Made by a program: the position numbers and the translations under genes
Source of the DNA: Amycolatopsis bartoniae
GTDB lineage: Bacteria; Actinomycetota; Actinomycetes; Mycobacteriales; Pseudonocardiaceae
Direction of reading: 5' to 3'
Length of the DNA: 64,000 nucleotides
NCBI RefSeq assembly: GCF_014191255.1
Contig: NZ_JACHWH010000001.1
Span: 1,116,001 to 1,180,000 of the forward strand
Shown: positions 28,498-40,874 of the stretch, one piece after another
Position numbering within the stretch: position 1 is the stretch's first letter
Layout of the letters: every line of letters begins with the position of its first letter
Notes under the pieces: generated by a model
Told to the model about the DNA's origin: nothing
What the model saw: the letters and a program-made list of their open reading frames with translations, nothing else
Database searches by the model: none

Positions 28498-29244
28498 ATG
28501 AGCGAGCTGGACAGGGCCCGCGCCCTCGTGCGTGGCGCGGGCCGGATCGTGGCGTTGACGGGAGCCGGGATCTCCACCGAGTCGGGGATCCCGGACTTCC
28601 GCGGCCCACAGGGCGTGTGGACGAAGAACCCGGCGGCGGAGAAGCTCTCCGACATCTCGGAGTACACCGCCAGCCGTGAGGTGCGGGAGCTGGCCTGGCA
28701 GAGCCGCCTCGAACACGCCGGGCTCGCGCCGGAGCCCAACACCGGGCACCGCGCCCTCGTCGACCTCGAACACGACGGGCGGCTGATGGCGATCCTCACG
28801 CAGAACATCGACGGCCTGCACCAGAAGGCGGGCTCGGACCCCGCGAACGTGGTGGAGCTGCACGGCACACTCGCGCAGAGCATCTGCCTGTTGTGCGGCG
28901 ACCGCCGGGACATGCCCGAGACCCTGGAACGCGTGCGTGCCGGGGAAACGGACCCGTCCTGCCTGGTGTGCGGCGGAATCCTGAAGTCCGCCACCATCTC
29001 CTTCGGCCAAGCGCTCGACGTCGCGGTGCTCGAACGGGCCCGGCTGAACGCGCTCACCTGTGACCTGCTGCTCGCGGTCGGCACCTCGCTCACGGTCCAC
29101 CCCGCGGCCGGCCTGGTGGACATCGCCGCGGCGGCGGGCGCCCCGGTGATCATCTGCAACGCGCAGGAGACCCCGTACGACGACGTGGCCGAGGTGGTCC
29201 TGCGCGACCCCATCGGCGAGGTGCTGCCCGCCCTCGTGCGCTAG
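28498..29244 (+). CDS. Sir2-type NAD-dependent protein deacylase
   Basis: The 248-residue sirtuin removes acyl groups from lysines, using NAD. The NAD-binding motif TGAGISTESGIPDFRG (residues 21-36), TQNIDGLH, the catalytic H122 in ELHG, and four zinc cysteines (C130, C133, C155, C158) are all present. The usual FGE after the zinc module reads FGQ (SFGQALD), and the Y-x2-R desuccinylase signature is not in its usual form (AWQSR), so acyl preference is uncertain. The ATG at 28498 has GGAGGC just upstream. The stop overlaps the convergent ltrA-like gene by 4 bases. Confidence 0.9.
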   Translation: MSELDRARALVRGAGRIVALTGAGISTESGIPDFRGPQGVWTKNPAAEKLSDISEYTASREVRELAWQSRLEHAGLAPEPNTGHRALVDLEHDGRLMAILTQNIDGLHQKAGSDPANVVELHGTLAQSICLLCGDRRDMPETLERVRAGETDPSCLVCGGILKSATISFGQALDVAVLERARLNALTCDLLLAVGTSLTVHPAAGLVDIAAAAGAPVIICNAQETPYDDVAEVVLRDPIGEVLPALVR

Positions 29245-30398
29245 CCCTCCCGGGTGGCCACCACCATCGTCGCCACGAGGGTGGCCACCGCGGCGGCCGT
29301 CAGGTACACCGCGACGGGCGTGAACGACACCGCCACCACCAGCACCGCCGCCAGCGGGAAGCCCACCGCGATCGGGCGGCACTCGTTGCGCGGGCCGATG
29401 TGCAGCAACCACACACTGAGCAAATACAGCGCCACCGGCACGGTCAGCGCGAGCGCCGAGCCCGTCGCGCCGAGGTGACCGGCGTGCGTGACGTGATCGA
29501 TCGTCAGCTCCAGGCCGACCCCGGTCGCCGCCGCCGAGCCGAAGATCACGTAGTGCCCGAAGCCCCACAGGTAACCGTGGCGGAACTGCCGCACGCGGCG
29601 CTCCCCCGGCCGGTCGAAGTACAGCCACCACATCGAGCACACGATCACCAGCCCCGCGACCGCCACCCCGGCCAGCTCGCCCACGCCGTGCCCGCTGCCC
29701 AGCGCCTCCTGCATCGCGACGCTCGCGGCGAGCACCGACTCGCCGAGCACGATCAACGTGAACAACCCGTACCGCTCGGCGATGTGGCCCGGATGCCAGC
29801 TGGTCGCGCGGCTGCGCTCCGCCCACATCGGCACCAGGAGCTCCGCCACGACGAGCAGGACGAAGCTCGCCCCGAACCACGACACGGGAACGACGAGCCG
29901 CAGAATCCAGCCCACCTGGACGACGGTGATGCCCACCGCGTACCGCAACGCCGTCCCCCGGTACGCCTCATCCTGGCGCGCGGCCCGCAGCCACTGCACG
30001 ACGAGCGCGAGGCGCATGAGGACGTATCCCGCGACGACGATCCTCAGGTCCTCGTGCCACGCCGCGGGCACGCCCGCCGCGACCACGAGCGCCCCGGCGA
30101 TCTGCACGAACGTGGCGACCCGGTAAGGCACGTCATCGGTGTCGAAGGCGGACGCGAACCAGCTGAAGTTGACCCAGCCCCACCAGATCGCGAAGAACAC
30201 GACGAGGTAGGTGCCGACGCCGTGGGCGATCTCGTGCTCGCCGAGCGAGTGGTGCAGCTGCACCCCGGCCTGACTGACCGCGACCACGAAACACAGGTCG
30301 AACAGCAGCTCCAGCGGGGTCGAGGCACGGTGCTCCTCGGCGCGGCTGCGGGCGGTCATCGGTCGGTGCCACGCGCGGGTGCGGCGCTCGGCGGGCAT
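29241..30398 (-). CDS. Low-temperature-requirement protein A (LtrA) family membrane protein
   Basis: The 385-residue protein has about ten membrane helices. The LtrA signature STPLELLFDLCFVVAVSQ lies near residue 26, followed by FFAIWWGWVNFSWFASAFD, RYGLFTLIVLGESVLA in the middle, and FGHYVIFGSAAATGVGLEL. LtrA was named from cold-sensitive Listeria mutants, but the molecular function is unknown. A strong GAGGAGG precedes the ATG. The 308-base gap upstream (30399-30706) contains the CACTT/AAGTG hairpin at 30621-30649, two TGCGTAGCG repeats and nothing else recognisable. Confidence 0.88.
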   Translation of the reverse strand: MPAERRTRAWHRPMTARSRAEEHRASTPLELLFDLCFVVAVSQAGVQLHHSLGEHEIAHGVGTYLVVFFAIWWGWVNFSWFASAFDTDDVPYRVATFVQIAGALVVAAGVPAAWHEDLRIVVAGYVLMRLALVVQWLRAARQDEAYRGTALRYAVGITVVQVGWILRLVVPVSWFGASFVLLVVAELLVPMWAERSRATSWHPGHIAERYGLFTLIVLGESVLAASVAMQEALGSGHGVGELAGVAVAGLVIVCSMWWLYFDRPGERRVRQFRHGYLWGFGHYVIFGSAAATGVGLELTIDHVTHAGHLGATGSALALTVPVALYLLSVWLLHIGPRNECRPIAVGFPLAAVLVVAVSFTPVAVYLTAAAVATLVATMVVATREG

Positions 30399-30706
30399 CG
30401 GGCCTCCTCAGCTCGGGAACGCCCGTATCCCACCACGGCCTGGGCTCGGGTGGGCCCGGCTCCCCCTCGTGCGGACCCACCCGAGCAGGTGCCTTCCCGC
30501 GCCGCCGAACGGTCCCCCGCGGACGCCGACGGCAGCGTGAGGAACGAGCGTTCGTGTCCCAGCCGGACGACAACGGCTCGCCGGCTGGTGGTCCCATCCC
30601 CGGACCGCCAGCCAGGCCGCCACTTTGCGTAGCGAATCCCTCGAAGTGAAGGCTTGACCAGGTTTACCCGGTCGCTCTGCGTAGCGCTACCGCATTCGGG
30701 AAACCA

Positions 30707-32176
30707 TCACTCGGATGGAGCAGCCATTGTCACGTGCTGTAGTTGTTCATCCGACCGGCGTGCTCGCCGCGCGCGGAGCTCCGCGACGCCGAGCGTGAGC
30801 GCGACGAAGGTGAAGCCGGCCGCGCACAGCATCGAGATCGTGAGCGCGGCCGGGAAGTCGCCGTGTGTGCCGCCGACCATCGCCCGGAACACCCCGGCGA
30901 GCACCGCGGTGCCGATCGCGGTCCCGATCCGTTGTCCCGTCTGGAGTGCACCACCCGCGACACCGGCCATGCGGGTCGGCACGCATTCGAGGGTGAGGGT
31001 GGTGTTCGGGGAGATGACCATGCCGCCGCCGACCCCGGCGACCAGCAGCGGGGCGGCGAACACGAAACTCGCGTGGGCCGTCGGGCCAAGCCAGGCCAGC
31101 AACGCCACCGTCACCAGTCCGAGTGTCACGAGACTGAGCCCGGTCACCGTCAGCTTCCGGCCCAGGCGGGGCACGAGACGTCCCGCCACGGCGGCCGAGA
31201 CAGCCGAACCGAGGGCGAACGGCGTGACGGAAAGCCCGGACTGTAGCGGAGAGTAGCCGAGCCCTTCCTGGAAGAACAGGGCGAAGACGAGCCAGATGCC
31301 GGCGAAGCCGCAGAAGTAGATCGCGCCGATGGAGGCGCCGGGCGCGTAACCCGGGGTCGTGGTGAAGAGCCGGACGTCGATCAGCGGGGCGCGCTCGTGG
31401 CGGACCGTGCGACGCTCCCACCACACGAACAGGGCACCGAACGCGACGGCGATCGGGAACAGCCACCACAGGCGCCGCAGACCGTCCTGTTCGGACTCGA
31501 CGAGCGGCAGCAGCACGCCCAGGACGGTGAGGCCGAGCAACAGGATGCCGACGTAGTCGATCTCGGAGCGGAGGCGCGCGCGCCGCGTCGTCCGCTTCGG
31601 CACGAGCCGCAGGGCGAGCACGAACGCGACGACGCCGATCGGGACGTTGACGTAGAACACCCAGCGCCAGCCGTCCTGCTCGCCGAACAAGGCGAGGATC
31701 AACCCGCCGAGCACCGGCCCGACGGCGGTGGAGATGCCGACGACGGCGCCGAACAGGCCGAAGGCGCGGCCGCGTTCGGCGCCGCGGAACAGGTCCTGGA
31801 TGAGCCCGCTGTTCTGCGGCGTGAGCAGACCGCCGGCGCACCCCTGCAGCAGCCGCGCGACGACGAGCGTCGTGTCGTCCGGGGCGGCCCCGGCGAACGC
31901 GCTGGTCGCGACGAACGCGGCGAGCGCGATGAGGAACATGCGGCGCCGCCCGAGCGCGTCCCCGAGGCGGCCGCCGGAGACCAGCACGAGCCCGAAGGTG
32001 AGCGCATAGCCGGAGACGACCCACTGCGCGGTGCCCGCGTTCGCGCCGATGCCCTTCTGGATGGACGGCAGGGCCACGTTGACGATGCTGACGTCCAAGA
32101 GGCTCATGAACCCCGCGGCGAGGGTGACCGCGAGGGCCTGCCAGCGCCGGGGATCAGGGTGGTGGTCGTCGGTCAC
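30707..32176 (-). CDS. MFS drug-efflux transporter (DHA2, 14-helix type)
   Basis: The 489-residue transporter has about 14 membrane helices and the DHA2 layout. Motif D1-like LDVSIVNVALPSIQ is in helix 1, motif A GRLGDALGRRRMF is between helices 2 and 3, and the antiporter motif C pattern is in helix 5 (GAVVGISTAVGPVLGGLI). It probably exports drugs or toxic metabolites by proton antiport. Start is GTG. Its 5' side faces a 650-base gap that contains a G-rich repeat array and a palindrome, so its leader RNA would be C-rich. No regulator is adjacent. Confidence 0.9.
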   Translation of the reverse strand: MTDDHHPDPRRWQALAVTLAAGFMSLLDVSIVNVALPSIQKGIGANAGTAQWVVSGYALTFGLVLVSGGRLGDALGRRRMFLIALAAFVATSAFAGAAPDDTTLVVARLLQGCAGGLLTPQNSGLIQDLFRGAERGRAFGLFGAVVGISTAVGPVLGGLILALFGEQDGWRWVFYVNVPIGVVAFVLALRLVPKRTTRRARLRSEIDYVGILLLGLTVLGVLLPLVESEQDGLRRLWWLFPIAVAFGALFVWWERRTVRHERAPLIDVRLFTTTPGYAPGASIGAIYFCGFAGIWLVFALFFQEGLGYSPLQSGLSVTPFALGSAVSAAVAGRLVPRLGRKLTVTGLSLVTLGLVTVALLAWLGPTAHASFVFAAPLLVAGVGGGMVISPNTTLTLECVPTRMAGVAGGALQTGQRIGTAIGTAVLAGVFRAMVGGTHGDFPAALTISMLCAAGFTFVALTLGVAELRARRARRSDEQLQHVTMAAPSE

Positions 32177-32279
32177 CGGTCCATGGTGGCGCGGGTCGCG
32201 GGGTGGCGCGCGGTGAAGGGTGTGGGGTGGGGGCGGGGTGTCGTGTTCGCCTCGGGGGTGGGGGCGTGGGCGCCTTGCG

Positions 32280-32550
32280 TGGGGTTGGGGAGCCTCGGGG
32301 GCGGGGGCGCGCCGCCTTTGGGACGGGGGCGACTTCGGCGCCGCCGGGCCGCCGCCTTCGGGGCGGGGGCGCGACGCCTTCGGGGCGGGGGCGACTTCGG
32401 CACCGCCGGGCCACCGCCGCCTTCGGGGCGGGGGCGCCGCCTCCGGGGCGGGGGCGGCTGGGGTGCCGGGCCACCCCCGCTTCGGGGCGGGGCCGCCCCG
32501 CCTCCGGCGTGGGCCGCGCTGCCTCGGGGCGGGGGCGGCTGGGGTGTAGG
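32280..32550. repeat. Degenerate G-rich tandem array
   Basis: About eight copies of a unit close to CCTTCGGGGCGGGGGCG lie between 32292 and 32540, some with CTCC or TTTGGGA variants. A longer unit of roughly 60 bases (ACTTCGGC-CCGCCGGGCC plus the core) is seen twice, near 32332 and 32393. The plus strand carries repeated GGGG and GGGGG runs that could form G-quadruplexes. No reading frame has codon use like the neighbours. It lies in the 650-base gap between the dnaE 3' end and the MFS 5' end. Confidence 0.7.
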
Positions 32551-32651
32551 TGGCGCTTGGGTGCGGGGCTTTGGTTGCCTTCGCGCGGACTTGACCGGGC
32601 GCTGGGCGCCCTCGTTCCGCCCGGCCACCCCCGCCCCTTTCCCCTGATCGT

Positions 32652-32738
32652 TTAACGGTTGGCTCACCGCCTCAAGGGCGCCTTCGGCGTCGCTGCGCGA
32701 TCGCTGCGCGACCCTTGACACGGCGAGCCAACCGCTAA
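32652..32738. repeat. Inverted repeat downstream of dnaE
   Basis: Two 27-base arms (32652-32678 and 32712-32738) pair at all but about four positions, with TTAACGGTTGGCTCACCG against TTAGCGGTTGGCTCGCCG. The loop contains smaller hairpins (GCGCCTTCGGCG, TCGCTGCGCGA twice). It is 89 bases past the dnaE stop and may terminate it, though no T-run follows. Confidence 0.6.
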
Positions 32739-32826
32739 TGAGGCTGGGGATCGGGGACGGGGGAGGCCTGGGCGTGTGCCGGGCTTGTTTGCGTCGACCG
32801 GTTCCCGTGGCGTCGTGGTCGCCGTT

Positions 32827-36396
<3,570 letters not shown>

Positions 36397-36472
36397 CGGC
36401 GAAAACCTCCCCATAGCGGTACTGCGTCCCTGAGGTGGTCAGCCTAGCTCGCGGCACCGACAGTTCGGTGAA

Positions 36473-36504
36473 GGCGTGCCGCACCCGGTGGGGTGCGGCA
36501 CGCC
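36473..36504. terminator. Hairpin after the G1 peptidase gene
   Basis: A perfect 14-base stem, GGCGTGCCGCACCC with GGGTGCGGCACGCC, surrounds GGTG. It lies 15 bases past the peptidase stop on the minus strand and upstream of dnaE. Confidence 0.75.
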
Positions 36505-36518
36505 GTGAGCGGGGACGC

Positions 36519-37250
36519 TCAGCCGGTGTAGGAGTCGGTGAACCCGTTGCCCGAGGAGTTCGGGTCGGACGGGGTGGCGTAGTTCACGCCGTTCTGGCGC
36601 AGGATGATCTTCTGCGAGCTGACCAGGCCCGGGTTGCCGCCGTTGACCGTCAGGCCGCTGAAGGTGACCGGCGAGAAGTGCGCCACCGACGACTGCGAGC
36701 CGCCGACGGTCGGGGCCTCCACGACGTACTCGGCCGACTGGCCGGGACCGCTGTAGGTCTTCGTCGACGACCAGCTCTTGCCGGTGGTGTTGTCCTTGAG
36801 CGAGATGACCCACGAGCTGCCGCTCGACTTCGCCACCGAGGCGGTGATGGAGTCACCCGCCTTGACCGGCACGCTGGAAATCGTCACCGAGTAGTCCGGC
36901 AGGATTTCCCACCATGCGGAATATTCCGCGCGGCCATTGACGTAATCGGATTCGGTGCCCGTCTGGATGAGGTCCGAGTTGCCGTCGCCGTCGATACCGA
37001 CCCACGCCGAGGAATAGGTGGCCGAGCTCGACGCGGAAACGGAAGGGACGTTCCAGGTGGCGGTCGCCGAGGTGAAGCCGCTGCCCGTTTTCGCGTACCC
37101 GGACCAGTTCGACGAGTAGGACGCGTTCTGCTGGTGGGAGATCAGGTGGTCGGCGGAGTTCACCGAGGCCACGGCGGGGGAGGCGACGACGCCGAGCGCG
37201 GCCGCGGCGCCGGCGGCGATGGCGAGAAGCCGGTGGGGAGTCCGACTCAT
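36519..37250 (-). CDS. Secreted G1-family (eqolisin) glutamic endopeptidase
   Basis: The 243-residue protein has a signal peptide of about 28 residues (ends SPAVA) and then a beta-rich domain of the G1 peptidase family. NWSGYA at the start, WVGIDGDGNSDLIQTG with the catalytic Q96, YSAWWEILPDY, and AEYVVEAPT with the catalytic E178 align with scytalidoglutamic peptidase. These enzymes cleave proteins at acid pH; they were described first in fungi but occur in some bacteria. Cysteines are absent. A strong AAGGAG precedes the ATG and a strong terminator follows, so it is a monocistronic, probably well expressed, gene. Confidence 0.86.
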   Translation of the reverse strand: MSRTPHRLLAIAAGAAAALGVVASPAVASVNSADHLISHQQNASYSSNWSGYAKTGSGFTSATATWNVPSVSASSSATYSSAWVGIDGDGNSDLIQTGTESDYVNGRAEYSAWWEILPDYSVTISSVPVKAGDSITASVAKSSGSSWVISLKDNTTGKSWSSTKTYSGPGQSAEYVVEAPTVGGSQSSVAHFSPVTFSGLTVNGGNPGLVSSQKIILRQNGVNYATPSDPNSSGNGFTDSYTG

Positions 37251-37414
37251 TTTCAGTTCTCCTTTTGGGGAAGGGGAGCGGGGAGGAGCTCCTGAAAAGA
37301 ATTCCTAACCAGCTTCCCGGCGACCCGGCAAGAATCCGGCGGCGAATACCTACTTTGGTCGGTGCACAAATCGGACGAGCTGTCCGCTAGCGGGCGCGGG
37401 TAGGGTGGGCGATC

Positions 37415-38596
37415 ATGCGGAACGAAGACGTGCTCCGGTACCGGGCCGAGACCCCCGGCTGCGCCGAGGTGGTCCACCTCAACAACGCCGGGGCGGCCCT
37501 GCCGCCCGAGCCGGTGGTCCAGACCGTCATCGAGTACCTGCGCGAGGAGGCCCGCCGCGGCGGTTACGAGACCGCGGCCGCGGCGCAGGACCGCGTGCAG
37601 GGCGTCTACGCGTCGGTGGCCCGGCTGCTGGGCGCGGAAGCCGACGACATCGCGCTCACCGACAACGCGACCCGCTCGTGGCAGGCCGTCTTCTACGCGC
37701 TGCGCTTCGAGCCCGGCGACCGCATCCTGACCAGCCGGTCGGAGTACGCCAGCAACGTGATCTCGTACCTGCAGGTCGCGCGACGCACCGGTGCGGTCGT
37801 CGAGGTGGTGGCCGACGACGAGACCGGCCAGGTCGACGTCGCCGACCTGCGCCGCAGGCTCGACTCCCGGGTGAAGCTGATCTCGATGAACCACGTGCCG
37901 ACGCAGGGCGGGCTGGTCAACCCGGCCGAGGAGATCGGCGAGGCCGCGGCGGAGGCGGGCGTGCCGTTCCTGCTCGACGCGTGCCAGTCGGCCGGGCAGC
38001 TGGACCTCGACGTGCGCCGGCTGCGCTGCGACGCGCTGAGCGGCACCGGCCGCAAGTACCTGCGCGGTCCGCGCGGCACGGGGTTCCTGTACGTGTCCCC
38101 GCGGCTGCGGGAGCGATTGGAGCCCGCGACGCTCGACCTGCACTCGGCCACGTGGACCGCGCCGGACGAGTACGAGATCCAGCCGTCGGCGAAGCGGTTC
38201 GAGGTGTGGGAGCGCAACTTCGGGTTGACCCTCGGGCTCGGCGCGGCCGTGGACTACGCGCTCGCCGTGGGGCTGCCCGCGATCGAGGAGCGCGTCACCG
38301 CGCTCGCCGCGTCATTGCGCGAGCAACTGAGCGAGCTCGACAGCGTGACGGTGCACGACCAGGGGGCGCGCAAGTGTGGCCTCGTCACGTTCTCCACGCC
38401 GCGCCTGCCCGCGCTGGAGATCAAGGAGCGCCTCGGGAAGGCGGGCATCAACACCTCCGTCACCCAGCGCACCTCGGCGCAGTACGACTTCACCGATCGC
38501 GGGCTACCGGACCTCGTCCGCGCGTCGGTGCACTACTACAACACCGAGGACGAGCTGCGGCAGCTCACCGGCGAGCTGGCCCGGCTGCTCAGCTGA
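37415..38596 (+). CDS. PLP-dependent aminotransferase class V (cysteine desulfurase-like)
   Basis: The 393-residue fold-type I enzyme has HLNNAGAALPP at the N-terminus, FLLDACQSAGQLDLD with the PLP-contacting D and Q, and the Schiff-base lysine in SGTGRKYLRGPRG. No catalytic loop cysteine of the IscS/SufS type stands out, so it may be a lyase, epimerase or kynureninase-like enzyme instead of a desulfurase. TQRTSAQYDF near the C-terminus is unusual. The neighbours (G1 peptidase, GH3 glycosidase) give no pathway. The convergent glycosidase gene overlaps its stop by 8 bases. Confidence 0.84.
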   Translation: MRNEDVLRYRAETPGCAEVVHLNNAGAALPPEPVVQTVIEYLREEARRGGYETAAAAQDRVQGVYASVARLLGAEADDIALTDNATRSWQAVFYALRFEPGDRILTSRSEYASNVISYLQVARRTGAVVEVVADDETGQVDVADLRRRLDSRVKLISMNHVPTQGGLVNPAEEIGEAAAEAGVPFLLDACQSAGQLDLDVRRLRCDALSGTGRKYLRGPRGTGFLYVSPRLRERLEPATLDLHSATWTAPDEYEIQPSAKRFEVWERNFGLTLGLGAAVDYALAVGLPAIEERVTALAASLREQLSELDSVTVHDQGARKCGLVTFSTPRLPALEIKERLGKAGINTSVTQRTSAQYDFTDRGLPDLVRASVHYYNTEDELRQLTGELARLLS

Positions 38597-40874
38597 GCTC
38601 CACCGGGGTGGTCAGCACGGGGTACGGCCCCACCTCGCGCACGCGGCCGGTGATCTCGAACGAGCCCGCGCACGGCAGGTCGGCGGCGGAGCGCCCGACG
38701 AACACCTCCACCGTGCCGGGTTCGACGATCCGCCGCAGGTCCAGCCCGGTGAAGCTGGTGCGGTCGGCGTGCAGCTCGAACGTCACCCGCCGCTGCTCGC
38801 CCGCGGCGAGCGGCACACGGGCGAACCCGGCCAGCGCCAGCACCGGGCGGGTCACCTGCGCCTGCACGTCGTGCAGGTACAGCTGCACCGTCTCCTCCCC
38901 CGCGCGCTCACCCGCGTTGCGGACACTGACCGAAATGGACAGTGCGCCGTCGGCGGGAATCTCCGCGGTGCTCAGCGAAAGGTCCGAGTACTCGTAAGCC
39001 GTGTAGGAGATGCCGTGCCCGAACGGGAACAGCGGCGTGGGGTCCAGGTTGCTGATGCCCTCGCTGTTGCCGCCGAGCGGCGGGTGCAGGTACGTGCCGG
39101 GCGCGCCGCCGGCCACGCACGGCACCTGCACCGGCAGGCGCCCGGACGGGTTGACCCGGCCGGACAGCACACCCGCGAGCGCCGAGCCACCCTCCTCGCC
39201 GGGCATGAACGCCTGCACCAGCGCGGCCGCGGAAGCGTGGCGCCCCAACGCGTACGGACGCCCGGACACGACCACCACCACAACCGGCTTCCCGGTCGCC
39301 AGCAGCGCTGCCACCAGTTCGTCCTGCACGCCGGGCAGGCTCAGGTCCTCGGCGTCGCAGCCCTCGCCGGACGTGCCCTCGCCGAACAGGCCCGCGCGGT
39401 CGCCCACGACGGCGACGCACACGTCGGCAGCAGCCGCTGCCTCCACCGCGGCGGCGAACCCGGACCGGTCCTCCTCGCGGATCGGGCAGCCCTGGTGCAG
39501 CGAGATCTCCGCGTCCGGGAGCTCCTGCCGCAGTGAGTCCACAAAGGACGGTACCTCGACGCCGATGCCGAACTCCGGAAACCGCTGGAGCACGTGGTTG
39601 GGGTAGGAGTAGCAGCCCAGGAACGCCAGCGGGTCGTCGGCACACGGGCCCACCACGGCGATGCGCCGCGCCGACAGCGGCAGCACGCCGTCGTTCGCCA
39701 GCAGCACCACGGACTTCTCCGCGATCTCCCGCGCCAGCGCGCGGTTGCGCGGCGAGTCCAGGTCGACCGGCTCCGCGGCCGGCGTCCAGTCCGGGTCCAG
39801 CAGCCCCAGCTGGGCCTTCTGCCGCAGCAACCGGTGCACCGCGCGGTCGACGAGGTCCTCGGGCACCTCGCCGGAACGCACCAGCTCGATCAGTTCCTTG
39901 CCGTAACACAGCGTGTCCGGCAGTTCGACGTCGATCCCCGCGGCGAGTGCCAACGCACCCGCGCTCCCGACGGTGTCGGCCACGCGGTGCATGCTCTTCA
40001 GGAACGCGATCGCCCAGTAGTCGGACACCACGACGCCGTCGAAACCCCACTCGTCACGCAGGATCCCGGTCAGCAGCCCGCGGTGGGCGCCGACGGGCAC
40101 GCCGTCCAGGTCGACGTAGGCGTTCATCACCGAACGCGCGCCACCGTCCCGAATGGACATCTCGAACGGCGGCAGGATCACGTCACGCAGCTCCCGCGGC
40201 CCGATCGACACCGGAGCGTGGTTGCGGGCGGCCCGCGAAGCCGAGTACCCCGCGAAGTGCTTGAGCGTGGCGACGATCCCCGTCTTCTCCAGCCCGCGCA
40301 CGTACGCGGCGCCGAGCGTGCCGACCAGGTACGGGTCCTCCCCCAGCGTCTCCTCGACGCGGCCCCACCGGTAGTCGCGCACGACGTCCAGCACCGGCGA
40401 AAGCCCCTGGTGCACCCCGACGGCGCGCATGTCCTCGGCGATCGCGGTGGACATGCGCTCGACCAGCTCCGGGTCGAAGGTCGCCGCCCACGCGAGCGCC
40501 GCCGGGTAGACCGTGGCGCCGAGCGTGGTGAAGCCGGTGAGGCACTCCTCGTGCACGATCGCGGGCACGCCGAGCCGCGTCTCCTCGACGATTTCCCGTT
40601 GCAGCGCCACGATTCGCGCGACACCTTCGGCCACGCTCACCGGCGCGGTGCCGAACACGCGCGTCAGGTGCCCGATGCCGTCGGCGCGGACCTGCTCGAA
40701 CGGCACCCCGCCGCGCGCGAACACGTCCTGCATCGGCGCGACGTTCCCGTTGAGCTGGTCGTTGCCCGGCCACGCGCTGCCCAGCTGTGCCACCTTCTCC
40801 TCGAGCGTCATCTCGGCCCGGAGCGCCTCGGCGCGCTCGTCGGGGGAAAGCGACGGATCCTGCCAGCGGGTCAT
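38589..40874 (-). CDS. Glycoside hydrolase family 3 (beta-glucosidase/beta-xylosidase)
   Basis: The 761-residue enzyme hydrolyses beta-linked glucosides or xylosides. The N-terminal TIM-barrel has LKHFAGYSASRAARNHAP for substrate binding, and the nucleophile is D285 in DGVVVSDYWAI. The (alpha/beta)6 sandwich contains GEGTSGEGCDAEDLSLPG, and a C-terminal fibronectin-III-like domain ends the protein. There is no signal peptide, so it should cleave imported oligosaccharides in the cytoplasm. ATG at 40874 overlaps the lacI stop (ATGA), implying translational coupling. With the divergent ABC importer it forms one sugar-use locus. Confidence 0.93.
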   Translation of the reverse strand: MTRWQDPSLSPDERAEALRAEMTLEEKVAQLGSAWPGNDQLNGNVAPMQDVFARGGVPFEQVRADGIGHLTRVFGTAPVSVAEGVARIVALQREIVEETRLGVPAIVHEECLTGFTTLGATVYPAALAWAATFDPELVERMSTAIAEDMRAVGVHQGLSPVLDVVRDYRWGRVEETLGEDPYLVGTLGAAYVRGLEKTGIVATLKHFAGYSASRAARNHAPVSIGPRELRDVILPPFEMSIRDGGARSVMNAYVDLDGVPVGAHRGLLTGILRDEWGFDGVVVSDYWAIAFLKSMHRVADTVGSAGALALAAGIDVELPDTLCYGKELIELVRSGEVPEDLVDRAVHRLLRQKAQLGLLDPDWTPAAEPVDLDSPRNRALAREIAEKSVVLLANDGVLPLSARRIAVVGPCADDPLAFLGCYSYPNHVLQRFPEFGIGVEVPSFVDSLRQELPDAEISLHQGCPIREEDRSGFAAAVEAAAAADVCVAVVGDRAGLFGEGTSGEGCDAEDLSLPGVQDELVAALLATGKPVVVVVVSGRPYALGRHASAAALVQAFMPGEEGGSALAGVLSGRVNPSGRLPVQVPCVAGGAPGTYLHPPLGGNSEGISNLDPTPLFPFGHGISYTAYEYSDLSLSTAEIPADGALSISVSVRNAGERAGEETVQLYLHDVQAQVTRPVLALAGFARVPLAAGEQRRVTFELHADRTSFTGLDLRRIVEPGTVEVFVGRSAADLPCAGSFEITGRVREVGPYPVLTTPVELS

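Noticed and set aside
32280..32550. CRISPR array
   Set aside because: Repeats are degenerate, only about 17 bases, nearly contiguous and purely G/C; there are no unique spacers of constant length and no cas genes.
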